Source of the DNA: Coturnix japonica
Lineage: Eukaryota > Chordata > Aves > Galliformes > Phasianidae
Direction: 5' to 3'
Assembly (NCBI RefSeq): GCF_001577835.2
Contig: NC_029526.1
Span: 1,581,510-1,645,509, forward strand
Length of the DNA stretch: 64,000 nt
Shown here one piece after another: positions 11,652 through 26,100 of this stretch. Both the position numbers and the translations under genes were made by a program. Under the pieces are notes generated by a model. It saw only the letters and a list, made by a program, of their open reading frames with translations. It did no database searches and had not been told where the DNA came from. The first letter of the stretch is position 1. Each line of letters starts with the position of its first letter.

Positions 11652-11760
11652 GATGCGGAGCGTCCCGCACCGCCACCGCTCCGTGTGCGCAGCGCTCCGC
11701 TCCACGCTCAGCCCCGACCCCTCCGCATCTCCCAAGGTCCCGCCTCCCTCATTGCGATGC
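11440..11760 (-). promoter_or_regulatory. NRN1L: NRN1L first exon and GC-rich promoter
   Basis: CpG-rich sequence around the NRN1L start codon (ATG at 11649-11651) with the exon 1 donor G/GTGAGTGC at 11571-11578. The upstream side runs within about 120 bases of the EDC4 cleavage site, leaving very little space for an independent promoter. Confidence 0.6.
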
Positions 11761-11874
11761 TGCGATGTAGGGGGGGGCCGGAGCTCCTCCTATAGCCACT
11801 AGAAGCACTTCGTTCTTAGATGAGTTGGAGCATCAAGTGGTTTTGTGGGTTTCTTTTTTTTTCTCCAAAAAAAG

Positions 11875-11880
11875 TTTATT
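11875..11880 (-). terminator. EDC4: Poly(A) signal AATAAA of EDC4
   Basis: Minus-strand AATAAA (plus TTTATT) about 670 bases past the EDC4 stop codon at 12553, the first canonical hexamer in that direction. The 3' UTR so defined (about 11855-12552) is C/T- and G-rich with a poly(T) run in the transcript near 11905-11924. Confidence 0.8.
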
Positions 11881-12552
11881 GAACTTGTTCTGAACGTTAC
11901 GTTCAAAAAAAAAAAAAAAAAAACACCAAAAAAATCCGAAATTTAGATAAAAAGAAACCTCCTTCCTCCCCCTCCCCGATATCTCCCCTCCTCTGTGTGC
12001 CCCAGGTGTAAAATCCAAAGTAACAGCTGAACCAGGAACGAGCTCCCACCCCCAACAGAACAGCCCCCACGGGGTGCTTGCTCCTGGGTTCCCCCTGCCA
12101 CCAACTGGGGGTCAATAACTGCCCCCAACCCCCTCGTCACGCTGACACCCTCTCCCCCATCACCACACCCACCTGGAGCAGTTCCACGGGGGTGGCTCTG
12201 AGCCCCCGACTCAACACAGGGACCCCATTCCTTGTGAACAACCCCTCGCCCACCTCCTCCCTCCTCTGCTGATGGCAGCGGGCTCCAAAGCAAAGGGGGT
12301 AAGAAACCCTCTGGCATCAGCTGGAGGGGGCGGAAAAGAGCCTTCCATCTCTCCAAAGAGGCTACTGAGGACTATAAAGCCAAGTGAGCGTTCAGTGACT
12401 ATTTGGGACTACACGCAGATGGCGTTTGCCTTAAGAGATATTACACACGAGTTGATAGATTCCCTGGCAAGAGCTCTTTAACACAAGCCATAGGTGGTCA
12501 GTAACACTGGAGCCGGGGAGGGGGCTCCCTGGAGCACCCAGCAGCCCCATAT

Positions 12553-14170
12553 TTAGGTCATGCCAGGAGTGACCAGGCCCTGCAGCATGATCATCAGGCG
12601 GCGTGCAGGCTTGCTCAGCGTGTTGTGGGGTTCCACCTGGAGGAACTGGAAGAGCTTCTGCCGCACCTGGCTCATAACCGACCCCATATGGTCCCGGGTG
12701 ATGGGGTCACTGTGGTCCAGGTGCATCACGGCCTCCTCCAGGTAACTGAAAGGGAGAAAGATGGGTTAGAATCAAACACACCTGGTCAGAGCTCTGTATT
12801 TTTTTTTGATGGCATTTTATGGGTTCGTTCAGAACTGCAGGCAAAGTGTGCAGCTCTGGGCACTGAGCTACACAGGAAGCACAGCAGTACTCCTCCTATT
12901 ATCCCCACAATGTTTCCTTGGTTAAAGGCATCACTACTACACAGGTTTCACTTACTACTAACAGCCCCAAGAAGCTGCAGCCTTCCTAGAAGCATCGCTT
13001 TCTACTCACAGAGCGAGTTTACATCCAGGCATACACCTGCAGGGGGCTCAAACCCGTGGCTCCAACCATACTCACTTCAGCTTCAGTTCCGTACGAGTAC
13101 CCAAATCCGAGGAGAGCTGCTGAATGAGTGAGAGCAGCACAGGCTGGGACAGCGGGCACGGCTGCTGGCCAAACACTTGCTGTGTGTCCACAGTCTCACA
13201 GACATACAGAACCAGGTTGAGATCAGATGCTGTTAGAGCCTGCAAGGAGGAAGACACAGCTAGAAATACACAGGAAGCACTGGGCAGGTTAAGGATGTGG
13301 GACAGAGCATGGGACAGCTCAATGGCTCGCCAGCCTCCTCTGCTAACAAAGGGCTCGGCAAATCCCATTAGTGCAGGCAGGACTGTGTGTAGGCTCTGCT
13401 GCACGAAGAGGACACCCGTTTCTGTTCTAAGCTGAGCAGACAGGTAACAACTCAAAGCCAGGCACAGGGGGCCAGGTTCATCAGCAGCATGTAGCGGGGC
13501 CAGGCTTGCAGCTCAATGGCACAGCACTGTTTTTATTCCCAGTGGAGTTTGTCAGCAGCAGCTCAAATGAATCTGTCTGCATATTCAAAGGCAAAGCCAA
13601 GGTCAGGTCCCAGCTGGCAGATCTGCCCAGAGAGGCTTACAAAGCTGTTGCACTTCAGGGGTGCACCATGTGCTGCTGCTGATGGCAAAGTCACTGACTT
13701 ATGGCAGCACTGATGCTGTCCTGACAGGATAAGGAAGAAGGAACTTCAGTGCCATCAGTCACAGAACACACATGGCTCTGGCCTGAACTGTGTGAGTGCA
13801 AACGCATCCCCTGTGCTGTTTGCTGCCACAGATCATTTCAGCCAGCAACTCTGAGCTGTGGACTTATGTCCCCCACCTTAAGGAGCTATGTCCCCCTCAC
13901 TCTGTCCCCTAAAAAGCAATGCTGCTCACTGCAAGGAAGGTCACACATACCTGCTGGAAAGCTTGGTTGAGGTGGCCCTGCTGGAGCAGCTGGAGGATAT
14001 GAGTTTGCTGAGACTGGAAGTCCAGGTGAGTGGATGGAATGGGAGTCCCTGCAGCTGAACGCATTGCCTGGACAATGCTGGAGGTGACAGCTGCTTGCTG
14101 CTCCTTCATGGCCAGGCTCACTTCTCCTTTAATGACTCTCTGCACCTGGGTCAAAATAGACTCCTGCAGG
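12553..14170 (-). CDS. EDC4: EDC4 exons 27-29, C-terminal helical domain (residues 1211-1402)
   Basis: Exon 27 13951-14170, 28 13076-13239, 29 12553-12745. Encodes LQESILTQVQRVIKGEVSLA, ILQLLQQGHLNQAFQQ, LNLVLYVCETVDTQQVFGQQ, YLEEAVMHLDHSDP and the end LVTPGMT. In flies and human this domain carries P-body targeting and decapping-factor and XRN1 contacts. It is among the most conserved parts of the protein. Confidence 0.95.
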
Positions 14171-17100
14171 CTAAAAAAAACAAAACAAAAAGGTCTCTCT
14201 GAAAACAAAGTGCTGAGGGAATACGTTGCACAATGCTTGTAGCAGGGAGGAAGCTTGCTTAGTTTAGCGTGGCTCCCAAAGGGTCAACATAAGTTCTTCT
14301 AAGGCACAGGCATTGGAAACAGGTAGCCCCAGGAAGCTCAGTGGCAGCAATGTAACGTCCCAGGGTGTGTGCTGAAACATTAGGATTCTGTGTGGGAAAG
14401 TGATGTTCCAGGAAATTAATCCTCATTACAGAGTGCTTTAATTCTTGAATATACCTGCCAAGGTGATGATGCTGTAGGTTCATCTCTGAAAAGCCAACTT
14501 CCTACAACAATCTCTGGCATGCAGTGTTAACCCAAGGGTGGGACCCTCTCCCCTCAATGGGCACAGAACATCAGAGCTGCTCTTCTGTGGTACAACAGCA
14601 CGGCTTCCTTTGGAGCCAGCTGTGCCCATGCAATGGGACTGGAATTTGGTCTGGTGCCCTTCCTGCCAAGTCTACTCTGCGATAAAGACCCCAATAGTCT
14701 GACATATGCCCTAATGGCTTAAAATAGACAGGGCACTCTGCCCTGCAGGTGATACGAGCCAGTCTTTGCAGCTGGCAACCCGCCACCAGCTTCATGGTGT
14801 GTGCAAGCTAAAGGCACTGCCAGGATCACATCTTGAATCTGGGATGGCCAAACATGAATTGCTGCACAACAGCTGAGAAGACAAAAGGAGCCTGCAAAAC
14901 TGTTGGCATGCCTGAGGTCATAAAGAGGAAAAGCCTTGAAGAGACCCAAAGATCATTTTAGAACAGAGAGGAAAGGAACGTGAGAACACTTAGATCCCCT
15001 ATGCAAATGGCATACTGTGACCACACAGCAGATTCAGCAGGATGTTCGAAGTGTTCTGTGGTCTTTGTTACATGCCTTACTGGGCAACAGTTACACTAGC
15101 CCACACCCTTCCTCATGCCACACAGAGCTAACAGGCTCTCTGGTAGGGATGGCAAAGGGCTCATTTCCACAACAAAGTAGGGAGAAGTTTGTTTTTAAAC
15201 ATCTGTGTTTCTCACTGACATCTCTTTCAGCAAACCCAGCTGCCAACTTACTTGCTCACAATAATGTGCAGCTGGTGCTGCACCTCAGCATGGATATTGG
15301 CTGCGATGGTGGAAGCCAACTGCTCGGTGGTGCTCTGGAAGGTGCTGATGAGCTGTCGAAGCTGATTCAGCAGTGGATCCCGGGCTTCCTGTTCTCGTGC
15401 CTTCTTGTTCTTCATGTGAGTCTCGAGCTGCTGAACGTCTGCAACAGCCAAAGAGGAAGACAGTTCAGCTGTAAGCACTGTGGTCAGAGTAGAAATCCAC
15501 CATCAGGCTCTACACACCCTGCAGCAGAAGACAGCACGTGAGTACAAAAGTGGGGAGAATGTGTAAGCTTGCTGTGGGCTGTGTTATGCTAACACAGAAA
15601 TACTGCTTCTGGTCTCCCCACCACATAATTACATGAGACACAGTAACAGAAGTAGGACGTGGTAATTCCACAGTAGTAAAGCCCAGCTGCAAGTCAGTGA
15701 TTCACTGAATGACATCAAGCACTTTGCAGTGTGGGTTACAGAGCCTGGAGCTGGTGCTGGAAGAGCAGAGATTCGCCTACAAAATCCCCTCACATCCATT
15801 TATCAAGTGGGAAAAAGAGTAGTACACTTTCAGACGATGCCAGTGGGCTAAGAGCTCAACAATTACAGTGAAACTCTGAAAGGAAATGACATTAGCCAAG
15901 GGCCAACTTGTCAGCCACTAACACAAAAGTGCTGTAGAGAGAAAACTCAGAATGACTCACATTCCTGTGTGCCCTGCTTGAAGGTGTCATTGATTTGCTG
16001 AAACATGGACTGGCAGCTCTTCTCAAAGGCCGGCAACACGATGCTCTGGAAGGCTTCCCTGTAGGCTGACTGGATTGGGCCCTGCAGGGTATCGGCCGTT
16101 GCCCTCACAACGCTATCTGTAAGGTTCTTACAAGAACACACAGAAGATACTCCAGATAATTAACAACAGCCTGCTGCAGGACAGAGATGTGAACAAACAC
16201 TCTACGTCCCAACCACACACCCACACCAGGTAAGGAGAGTCCTGTCTGTCAGGAGCACACATTCCCTGAGCAGCTGAACTCCTTCCTCTAAGCAGCACCA
16301 TGACTACAGCAGGCAGAGCACATGATTACTGAGGGGCTGCCCAAGAAAAATGACAATTTCCATGCAGTTCAGCTTGAGAGCAAGGGAAGGCGGTGCAGCC
16401 AGGCATGGCTTCTTTCCTCCTCCTCCCCAGCTTCCCTCCCACAACCCATCACTGCCTACTAATGCAAGCGACAAGTTTCTGCTCCTAAAAGCATTCAACA
16501 CTTGGCTGAGTAAAGTGACCTTAAAAGCTGCTCTCTAGTGAGATCCTCCAGTATAGAGCACGAACAACTTGGTAAATGGCAGAAAGGACTAACAAGGCAA
16601 AGCAGGCAGGGGAGCACACAATGAGCTTGCTTTTTCTGATGAAACCAGAAGAAAGCTTTGATTGCTGTCAGCTCTCCTGAGCTCAGACCCACCTGGAGAT
16701 TCAGGTAAGAGGAAGAACTATGAGGAGTCACTACCCATGCAGGTGACAACTCAGTGTCCTCAGGCATTGCTACAGTCTGGTTCTCCTTACCTTTGATTTC
16801 ACCAGCTTGGTTATGTTCTCTTTCAGCGTCCCCTCAACAGCAGTGAGCTTGGTGGCAATGGTGTTACTTAGCTGGCCAGCAACTGGGTCCAAACTCTTGG
16901 AAATGCCTAGGCACAATACAAACACATCAAAGCTGCAGCTTTAAAAGCCTGGTACCACACATCAAAACCTGACAAAGAAAATAGAGTCAGTCTCTCCCCA
17001 CGGGTGCCAAATGACACAGGTAGGGAAAAAGGTCACAAACTCTGGCTTAGGAAACTAAGGCTGGACACGACACCAGACCTCAACAGAGAGGCTGTGGAAT

Positions 17101-20100
17101 TTAAGCCTTGAAGGTTTTAAGGACTCATCCAGATGAAGTAACAACTGACCTGATCACGCCAGGACAAGTCTTCCTGCAACCTAACTCCTACTTTGAGCAG
17201 TGCCAGCGCTTTCACAGAGCATGCCTCCCACCTCCCCCAGAATCCACCTTCAAAACCCAGGCAGCAGCACTCACACTGGGGTACTGTTTTCTTCATTTCC
17301 TCACGAACAGTCCTCTCCAGACGGTTGCACACAGCATTGGAAAGGGTCTGAGAGAGCTGCTGAGAGAGATGCTCCTGGAGCTGCCCGTTGCGCTGCTGTC
17401 CTTCTGTCAGTGCTCGATCCAGTCTCCTCTCTAGCAAGCATGCACGTTAAGGAGCACAAACAGCTGACAATAAAGTAACCCATCAAAGAACTAAGGGGCA
17501 AGATCCTCCAGTGTATTAAGAAAGTAGTGGCAAAAAATAAGGAATGGAACTACACAGTCACTTCCCAAAGCACTGCAGTGCTTATGGCCTTCATAGGTTG
17601 GCTGAAGATTTAGGGGTATGGACAAAGTAGCAATGCTCTATTCTACTTCAAAGCTTCTTGCCCTCAGGAACGGACTGTGAAGTTACACTGTTACACTGCA
17701 GCCAGGCCTTCTTTTACAGCACCTATAGCCCATGCTGTTAAGACTACTGAGCTTTCTTAGCCTTCCTCATGCCTCGCAGCCTTCCACTCCAATTTCCAAC
17801 AAGGATACGCTCCTGCTCCTGCTGGGAGTCGATCACCCGCTCCATGTGGCCCATCAGCGAGCTCTGAATGGCATCAAGGTGATCTGTGAGCCTCTGCAGC
17901 AGCTCCATCTGGTTCTGACGCAGCTCAGAGAGCTCACGCTGTTGGCTCCTCAACACACACATCAGCTCTTCCTGGAACTCCGGTGTCACCTGTGTGTGGA
18001 GAGGATGAGCACTCGTTCCTGACAGGACCTGCCAAACTTTCTGCTAGGTGTTAAAGCCCCATGCCAGAGACAGAAGCACAACATACAAAGCAGAAAATTG
18101 GGCCAGCTTAACGCCAATTTCTAAGACTTTTGTAACGATAAATTAACTGATAAAGCCAAGTACATGAAGGATCTGCATGGATCTCATAAATGGTTGCTTA
18201 GAATACGCTGAATCGTGTAGATTCAAAACTCTCTTCTAAGCTCTGGTGTTAAAAAAGAAAATAGGAATAAGCAGAACCAATTCACTTTTGGCCAAGTACA
18301 GAGAGGTCCTTATATAAAGGAAGGATGTGGATCTAAGGGCAGTTTAAGAAGTGCACTTAACTCTGCTGAGCACATTTTCTACCAGATAAAGAAGTGCTAT
18401 CAACAGAAGAAACATACCCCACCAGGCCAGTCCCACTGTGATCATTAGTTTGCTGGGAACAGCTTACCCTGCTGCCAATGTATGCAAGCCATCTTAACAG
18501 GGAAGAGGAAATGAGGTGTGGAGTTTGAAATGATACAGAGCTTGTGAGAACACAGAAAGGAAAATCAACATGCAAAAGTGAGAAGGAAGGAAGCAGCTTC
18601 CTCTCTGCTGCGCAAGCCACAGAACGGAGCAATGCCACGCCTGAGAGCAGAGGGCCCATGGTACTTAATAGGGATGATTCTTCTCTCAGGTCTTTAGTAT
18701 GACAGCAATCAGCTGAGGTATCAGGCCCTTGGAAGGGATGGCAGAAGCAGCTCTGACTCACCTGGTTGTTAGATGATCTTGGTGACTGGTTCACATCCCT
18801 AGAGATAAAGACAGAGAAATGGGGACTTAATTCTGTCAGTTAACTGCTCTGATTATCAGAAGTGCCCAAACAGATCACTCACTTCACAGGTTATTTTAGA
18901 TTTCACACCCAGCTCTAACTTCTGTTTTGCCTATTATAATGTGAGTGCAACAGGAAGGCAAGGAAGTCCCGTCCCCACTGCTCTGTGCCTCCATCATTTG
19001 CAGTATTCACAGGCCCTTAAGCCCCTTACAGACTGGTCCCTTCACAGGGCTGCTTTCAACACCCAGCAGATCTGAGCCAAGTCTGAATGGGGGCTGTTAA
19101 AAAAGAACAAATCAGTCTTGTCTGAGTTCAAAGGCAGGGAAGGCTCTGCCAAAGAGCTTTTGAAGGTCTCCCAATATTTCAGAAAGAAAAAAACCCAGTA
19201 CTCATTTGTGAAACAGAGAATTAATGAATTTCAAAACATTTCTAACTATTCCAGTTCGGAAGGTGAAGAAACCTTCAGGAAGAAAAAAAACCAACTACTA
19301 GAAGGGAAGTACACATTTGCATCCATTCAGCACCTTTACAAAGACCGAGGCAAGAGAAATGAAAAGCATTTCTGGGTGTCACAGTGAAGGACCACAGCCA
19401 GAAACTTAATGTCACGAGCTATCTTTTCTTTTGCAACCTGCACAGCTAAGGCTTCAAATCAGGGAGCCAAGAGAGCACAAGAGGAGAAAAGCCCCTTGCA
19501 GAAGCTGTGCTACTTTCCCCCTCGTTAATACAGACGGGTTGCTCTAATTTCTAATGGGCAGCTCCTTCCAGTCATCCATTTTCTCTTGCAAGACATTCAT
19601 ATGGGCATGTTTAGAAACACACAGAAGCAGCAAGCAGGTAACAAAGGATCGATGTTGTTGAACAGGGGGCACTGTGCCAGCACTCAAAAGCCAACCAGAA
19701 ACTGAGGCCATATTAAGCTACAGTGTCACAGTTCCAATGAAGCTGGCAAACGCATCCAGTGTTCCCCCACCAATGTACAGTTCTGTGATTTACCTACCAT
19801 AAATTTCTCTGCTGCACTTTGGGCTCTGAGTAAAGCAGAACCTCCTCCCACATCCCTAAGCGAACCCAGCAATGCTTTCTGTGGGGTTGCTCCTATTTGC
19901 AAAACTGGACCGAGGCTGGGAGCTCCTGGCCACAGCCCAGCCTTGCTGCTAACAGCTCTGTCAGGCCCTGCACAGCTGGTCCCACAGCCATCAGTTCCCT
20001 GGCAAGCCCAGCATACCCGTCATCTTTCTTGCCCTTCCGCTTTAGCTTTGGGGAAGCCCGAGGGGATGCCTTGGCTTTCCAGTCCTTCACAGGCAGCCTC

Positions 20101-23100
20101 TGCGTGGATGCTTTGGCACCAAATCCACCTGATGTAGAAGCCAAACTTGCAACTTCATCATCATGGTCACTATGAAGGAACAGCAGGGGAGAGGACATCA
20201 CTTGCAGTACAGCACGCTGTCAGCCTGCACTAAAAGGAGGGGAGTTCACATTGCTCTGCATCCACACACATCCAGGGTCACTCAGTTAAGGACACCTGTC
20301 ACATTCAATCTCTAATGCACAGACCTCTGCAGAGGCCACTTCATTTTCATCCAGGCCTGCTCAGGCAGAGCTCAAGTGCTGCGTGACAGGATTTGAAGGG
20401 TCTCTGCATTACTCAGAGCTGCTGTTCAGGCAGAGTGGCTGCTGGTGCCTCTTCCTGCTGCATGCACACACTAGCATAGAAGCCCTAGGATGCAACCGCT
20501 GACCCAGCAGGGAACCCAAGCATAGCACGCCCTTAGAGCTTAACAGAGAGAGAGCACTTAACGCAGTAAGTGTTGCAGGAGAATTGGGTTGAGCCTAGGA
20601 ACTGGGAGATGCTCAGATTCTTTCAGCTGCTGACAAGCCATCCAACACAGACTCCAAACTGAAGAGTGGACTGTGAATGAACTCACAGCTGTCAAATGGC
20701 TCTGAGCTCACCAGGCACACAGAACATGCCCACAGAGCTCCAGGGTGGCTCGTGAGGGAGTAAAGATGGCAAAAGTGAGAAGCTAACTCCTAAGATATCT
20801 CCTCTACCTTATCTAAAGCAAGGGATTTGGGAACAGGTCCCTTAATGGAGTTGCACTGGGAACTAAATCAAGCTCAGTCCCTGCTCTTAGGAGCAGTACA
20901 GGCCAAATCCTGCCCTCCAGAATGTCAGCTGGACAGTGTCCAGAGGTCAGTCATGATCAGCTGAAGGCACCAAAACATTATGGAAGTTGGAAGGCACACA
21001 CACTGAATCAGGAGACAAAGCAAAGACATTCACCCCACGTGTGAAGGCTTGCTGGGGACAGAAGCACGAATGCAGCCTGAAAAGAGTCCATGCAGGGCGA
21101 GAGAGGGGGCTGAGCACTCCTGTACCTTTGTTCTGCACTAGCATCCTGGCTGTCATGCTGCAGGAGGTGGTAGCTGTGTCGATGATAGGAAGAGCTCTTG
21201 TGCTTTTCTTCAACCTCATCTCTTGGGCTAGAGGAAGAAAAAAACATATATACACCATCATGAAAAGTGTCTTTCAGCTTGGTTATTTGCTTACTCCGCT
21301 TCCCATGGGAGACCCTGACAGAAGATAGAAAATTAAGTAATAGAAGAACCAACACAAAAATCAACAAAAGCAAAAGATCTCTCTGCACAGATCCAGAGCG
21401 CAGCAAGAAGTGCTGTGTGTGGGCACTAATTTCTCCAGGTCTTTCAGTTCTTGCAACACTGAACTCAGTCCAAAGTTTTGTAAGCAAACTGCATATACAC
21501 CTAAGCCACAAAGTAGGTCTATTTGACTTCAGCAAGCAGGATCTCCAAACAGAAGTGAATGCTTATCACTTGAACATAGGCTGATGGTGTGGTTGAGCAA
21601 CAGTCTCTTAGTGCTAAGGCCCTTATGGTGCAGGCAGCAGCAGCCTAGAGATACTCTGGAGTCACCTCGCTGTCCCAGCCCCATTAGAGGATGAGGACAC
21701 TGATTCTGCAGTGAATCCTAACACTGCTGCTAGTGTAATGGTTTGCTTCCTGTGAGCAGGCCTATGTGACCCTGCCCCATTCTGCCTGCTCAGCTGAGCT
21801 GATGTCCTGCATTTCCTCACTTCTAAAGTACCTTATTTATAATACTAGCTGCAGAAAGCCAATCACAGAAGAGAGATAAAGTAACCTATGATCAATCTGT
21901 CGATTATGTGCTGACTGTTTTCAATAAGAGCATACAGGGAGATCACTTGAGATGAATTTTAGCTTGAGCCAGCTTTCTTTCCAGAAACAATGTACTAAAA
22001 AAGTAAAAAATCCGGCTGAAGTCTCTATTCAAGGTAAACATGAAGGCCAGGAAAACAGATCTCACCTTCTTAGCAGATATCCTTTGTGCTTAAAAGTGTC
22101 AAAGAGCACAAACTGATAGAACTGGCCTAGAAAATGCAGGATGTAGCCTATAAAGACCAGGCACATGGAAAGGTTGAATCACCAGATTCTTTAAAGAAAA
22201 GAAGGGATGGAAAACTCTTCTTTAACAAGAGACTTTTTCATCAAGCCAGCAGCTTGAAAAGCACAAAGAAACCATCCTAAGCAAGACACATCTGAGTGAT
22301 TACCTGTCTGCCATGCTGTTCCTGGTTTCTCTGGTTATGTCAGGAGCTGCTGGCCATGGCTGACTCACAACACTGTCCAAAGACGCATTTTCCTGAGTTA
22401 GAGCGGTCTCCAGTAACGACGGAGCATTCAGTCTGTCCACCTCCACTGGAGGCATGTCCAAAGAGTGGTGGCTGTGCTCTGAATTGTGCCGGTTCCTTGG
22501 AGACAGCAAATGCAAGGCTGAGGCTGCAGATGCCATACTGTCTGCGTGATGACTGGGCTCCAGCACCTCTGCAGAGAGCGCAGATGGAGCTGCTGCAAAG
22601 CTACGCTGCAAGGTCTCAGAAGCGATCTCGGGGATATCCTGGGACATGGCTGTGGAAGCAGAGGAAATGACGTCCGGCGAACGCTCACGGGTGGGAGATG
22701 CCTGAGGCACCACCAAAGGCTCCACTTCTTGCAGCTCCAGCGCTAGAGAGGAGTTTCCCGGTGTGACCTGAATTGAGAAATTAAACAGGAGACTTCAGGG
22801 TAATGCAGAGATACCCCAAGAAACACCCATGTCTTACACTGGCATCCGCCTCTGGAAAATGCCAGCTGTATCCTTTCTGCATGTGATCCCTGTGCTTCCA
22901 CTGCTAAGCAGATGGAGAAGAGCCCCAGTACGTTTAATGAGGCTTTTCCTACCACCTCCATTTGTTCCTCCCCATGACTCCTCATTGCAAAAGCAGCATA
23001 TTTCTTCCCTAATAACTACAAGCATAAAAACATTTACTGATCTTTCAGCATATAACTCTCCTCCAAACATCACTCTCCTTGACTTGCATGCAAGAGAACA

Positions 23101-26100
23101 AAGAACTAAACCCACAGTTTCAACTGTCTCTCAGCTGTCTCAAAACACACTTAAGCCAATGCTGGTTTGAATATACTTTCAGAAGAAAATGTAATGCTGG
23201 AGAACATGAAGGCCAATCTAATTTCAGGTTGTACAGCACACAGAGAAGGAAGAAGCAACGTTTTTAGCTTACTGGAACAGGTGCCTTTGGTGTCAGCTTC
23301 TCAGGAAGGCCTGGGATAAGAACAGAATGGCTCCTAGGACTAGTTTGGAGGCTGCTGCTACTGCTACTCAATGTGAGGCTGGTGTCCAGCTGCATCTTGG
23401 GGCTCACAGTCAAGTCTTCTGATGGCCTGCAGAGAACAGAGACACAAACAAGTCAAACAGGCCAATTTTACAATACAGGTCTGCTTCAGATGCTCATGAT
23501 GAGGAGGCTGGACCACAGCACAACAGAGCAACCCCAGCACAAATTTCACTGATGTCCTGTAAGCCTTCCTTCTTTCGACCAAGGTGAACTACTCCCTGTC
23601 CACTAAGAGCTGCATCTCCCAGTCATCATACAGCCCCAAAAATCAAGAGGAAACAGAAGAAATAGAAGGGCTTTGTAATCTCCTAGAATTTGAGGGATTC
23701 TGTTAGAAAAGGGGTTTGTCACACCTTCAGTTCACACTGTACAGTGTTCAGAAAGAAACAGGATGCTACACGATAGCTCCGTGTCCTTTTTCAGTCCCCA
23801 GAAGTAAAGTCTTTCCCCGTTATGCAGCCCAACACACCTCAACACTAGTAAAATGTTCCTAACAATCCCAATTATCAGCCTGCTCCTCAGTGGCTGAAGT
23901 GTTCTCTTACCCGTAAACAACGACAGCCCTTTGGGAGAAGCATGTAAAGCAACAAAACTGAGAAGCAAGAAAAGAATCCCTCTGAGCACAAATTAATCAC
24001 TGTTGTCAGCCCCTTGGAAGACAACAGACATGCTCCAAGCTGCACCAGAGATACAAGCAGTTGCCCATATAGGGACTCTGGGACTCAGGCCAGTTTCCAA
24101 TTCTGATTACAGCCACCTCTCCAATAGGACACACCACAGCTCTGCTCCATGCTGAAGAACAGTACTGGTTCAGCTGCAAATATACTGTTTAATACATGCT
24201 CTATTCACCTGGACATAGAGACATCAGTGACAGAAGTGCTGCTCATGGCTGTGACTGCAGTCAGGGAACTAACGCTGCTGCCTGGAGATACAGTGATCTG
24301 TAAGAGAATGAATATACAGAGGTGAAACACAACTTAAGAATCCAACAGCAGTGCCTGAGCTGAGAACATTGGTTTCAGAAGAGCTTCTGCCAATAGAGCT
24401 ATATCACAACCCCAAGCAATGTGTGTAAACCAGCAAGAGCAGTTTCCCAGTATAGATAGTTATTTAGCACACACATTTCTTCACCACACAGTTACACCAG
24501 CTGTTATACAGCTAAACAGAGCACTCACAACACAAGCATAGATGAGCTTAGCATTTAGACATGCCAACATGTCTTTACTCAGTTGGAATTACAAGAAGAG
24601 CAGTGGTTCCTGTGCTTAGTCTGCCTGAGTCATTACTGCCTAGAAAACAATCCCAAATGTATCAAAACCCACACTTATCCCTTTCACCACCCCATCAGTG
24701 CTGTCCTCTTGTTACCTGTTGGAGAGATGTACTCGGTGTCATGAATGCATCTGGAGTCATCAGCTTAGGCTTGGCATCATTTGAGAGCGAAAGGAAGTCA
24801 GCTGGTACAGGCAGATCAGCGATACGTCGCAAGTCTTGTTGAGAGCCATGCACAGATCCTTTTTCAGATCCCAGCCCTTCCGTGCCTAGATCAGCTATGT
24901 GATCTGGAAAGGCTTCCAAGAGATAAACAAACACCAGTTTGCAGGTACCTCCCTCAAAAGCTAAAGTTTTAATTCCACAAAGTATGAACTTGTGCCAACG
25001 CCAGCCATACTGGACTCCAAAAGACTAAACAGAAAACCTTCAACCTGCTAATCAAAGCTAATAGCAAGGTGAACTTTCTGTTCTGATTATTTCTTATGAG
25101 CTAGAGTGGATGTTAACAGGCTTTGATAATACAAGGTACAACCCTCCTTTCTCCTCTGAATGCAGCAGCATTAGTTTTAACAGATGCATCCCAAAGCAAG
25201 AAATGAACTGCAGGAGAACACTACACACAGCCCACAACCTAGGAAAGCAAACCTGAGTGTGCACAAAGCTTTAGTGCTCCTACCCTAATATATCCTTGTG
25301 CTCCACACTCTCACTGGGCTCCAATCATCTGGTCTGCTAGGCTACATTGAGAATCCTCCATGCAGTGACACCACTATTATACAGAAGCACCCACAGATGA
25401 CAGAAGCTTACCAACGCCCTCCTGCTGCTTCCCTCTCAAAAACACTCACCAAATTCTTCATGAGAGCCATGGGAAGGCACAGATGCACCCATGTCAGGAC
25501 TATGGAGAGGCTGGAATCTAATCTGCACATCTTGTAGTGCTCTGAAATAATATTAAAAAAAAAAAAAAAGGCATCTCTGATTAGTTTATGAGTCATCAAG
25601 AAAAGTTCAAGCCTTAGAAAACTTCTCTTAATGGAACTGACACTCATGGAACACACACTGGTATTTTCTGCCTGTGATGAAAGCAGAAGCTGATCCCCAT
25701 TCATTTCTATCACCCAGTTCTGCCACCCAGAGCACATGAAAGTTGTTTCCCAGCCACAGCACCACACTGGGCTGCTTCCTGTGGGGAGATACTAAATGCA
25801 CCACAGCAGTTTTTCTTAGGAGCAAAAGAAACTGGTAAGCAAACAGCAGGTCCTAAAAGTCAGTGTGGGATTAGGACCACTGTGGACAGCTGTCCATGGA
25901 AGCTGCTCTACATACTCACTTGGTGTGCACACAGAAGAGTTTTATCAGCACGCCAGCTGCTGACTCAACAGCCCCTGCTCCCTGAGCACCTTCTGCAAAA
26001 CAAGACAAGAATAAGATGTGAAGTTGGATGGAAAACACAAACTGCCACAAATCCCATCTGAATGAAGATCCAGAAGAACACAGCTTCATCACTCCTCCAC

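Noticed and set aside
19118-19387. Lys-rich 89-codon plus-strand frame in EDC4 intron 20
   Set aside because: A/G-rich intron sequence antisense to the gene; no start context or family resemblance.
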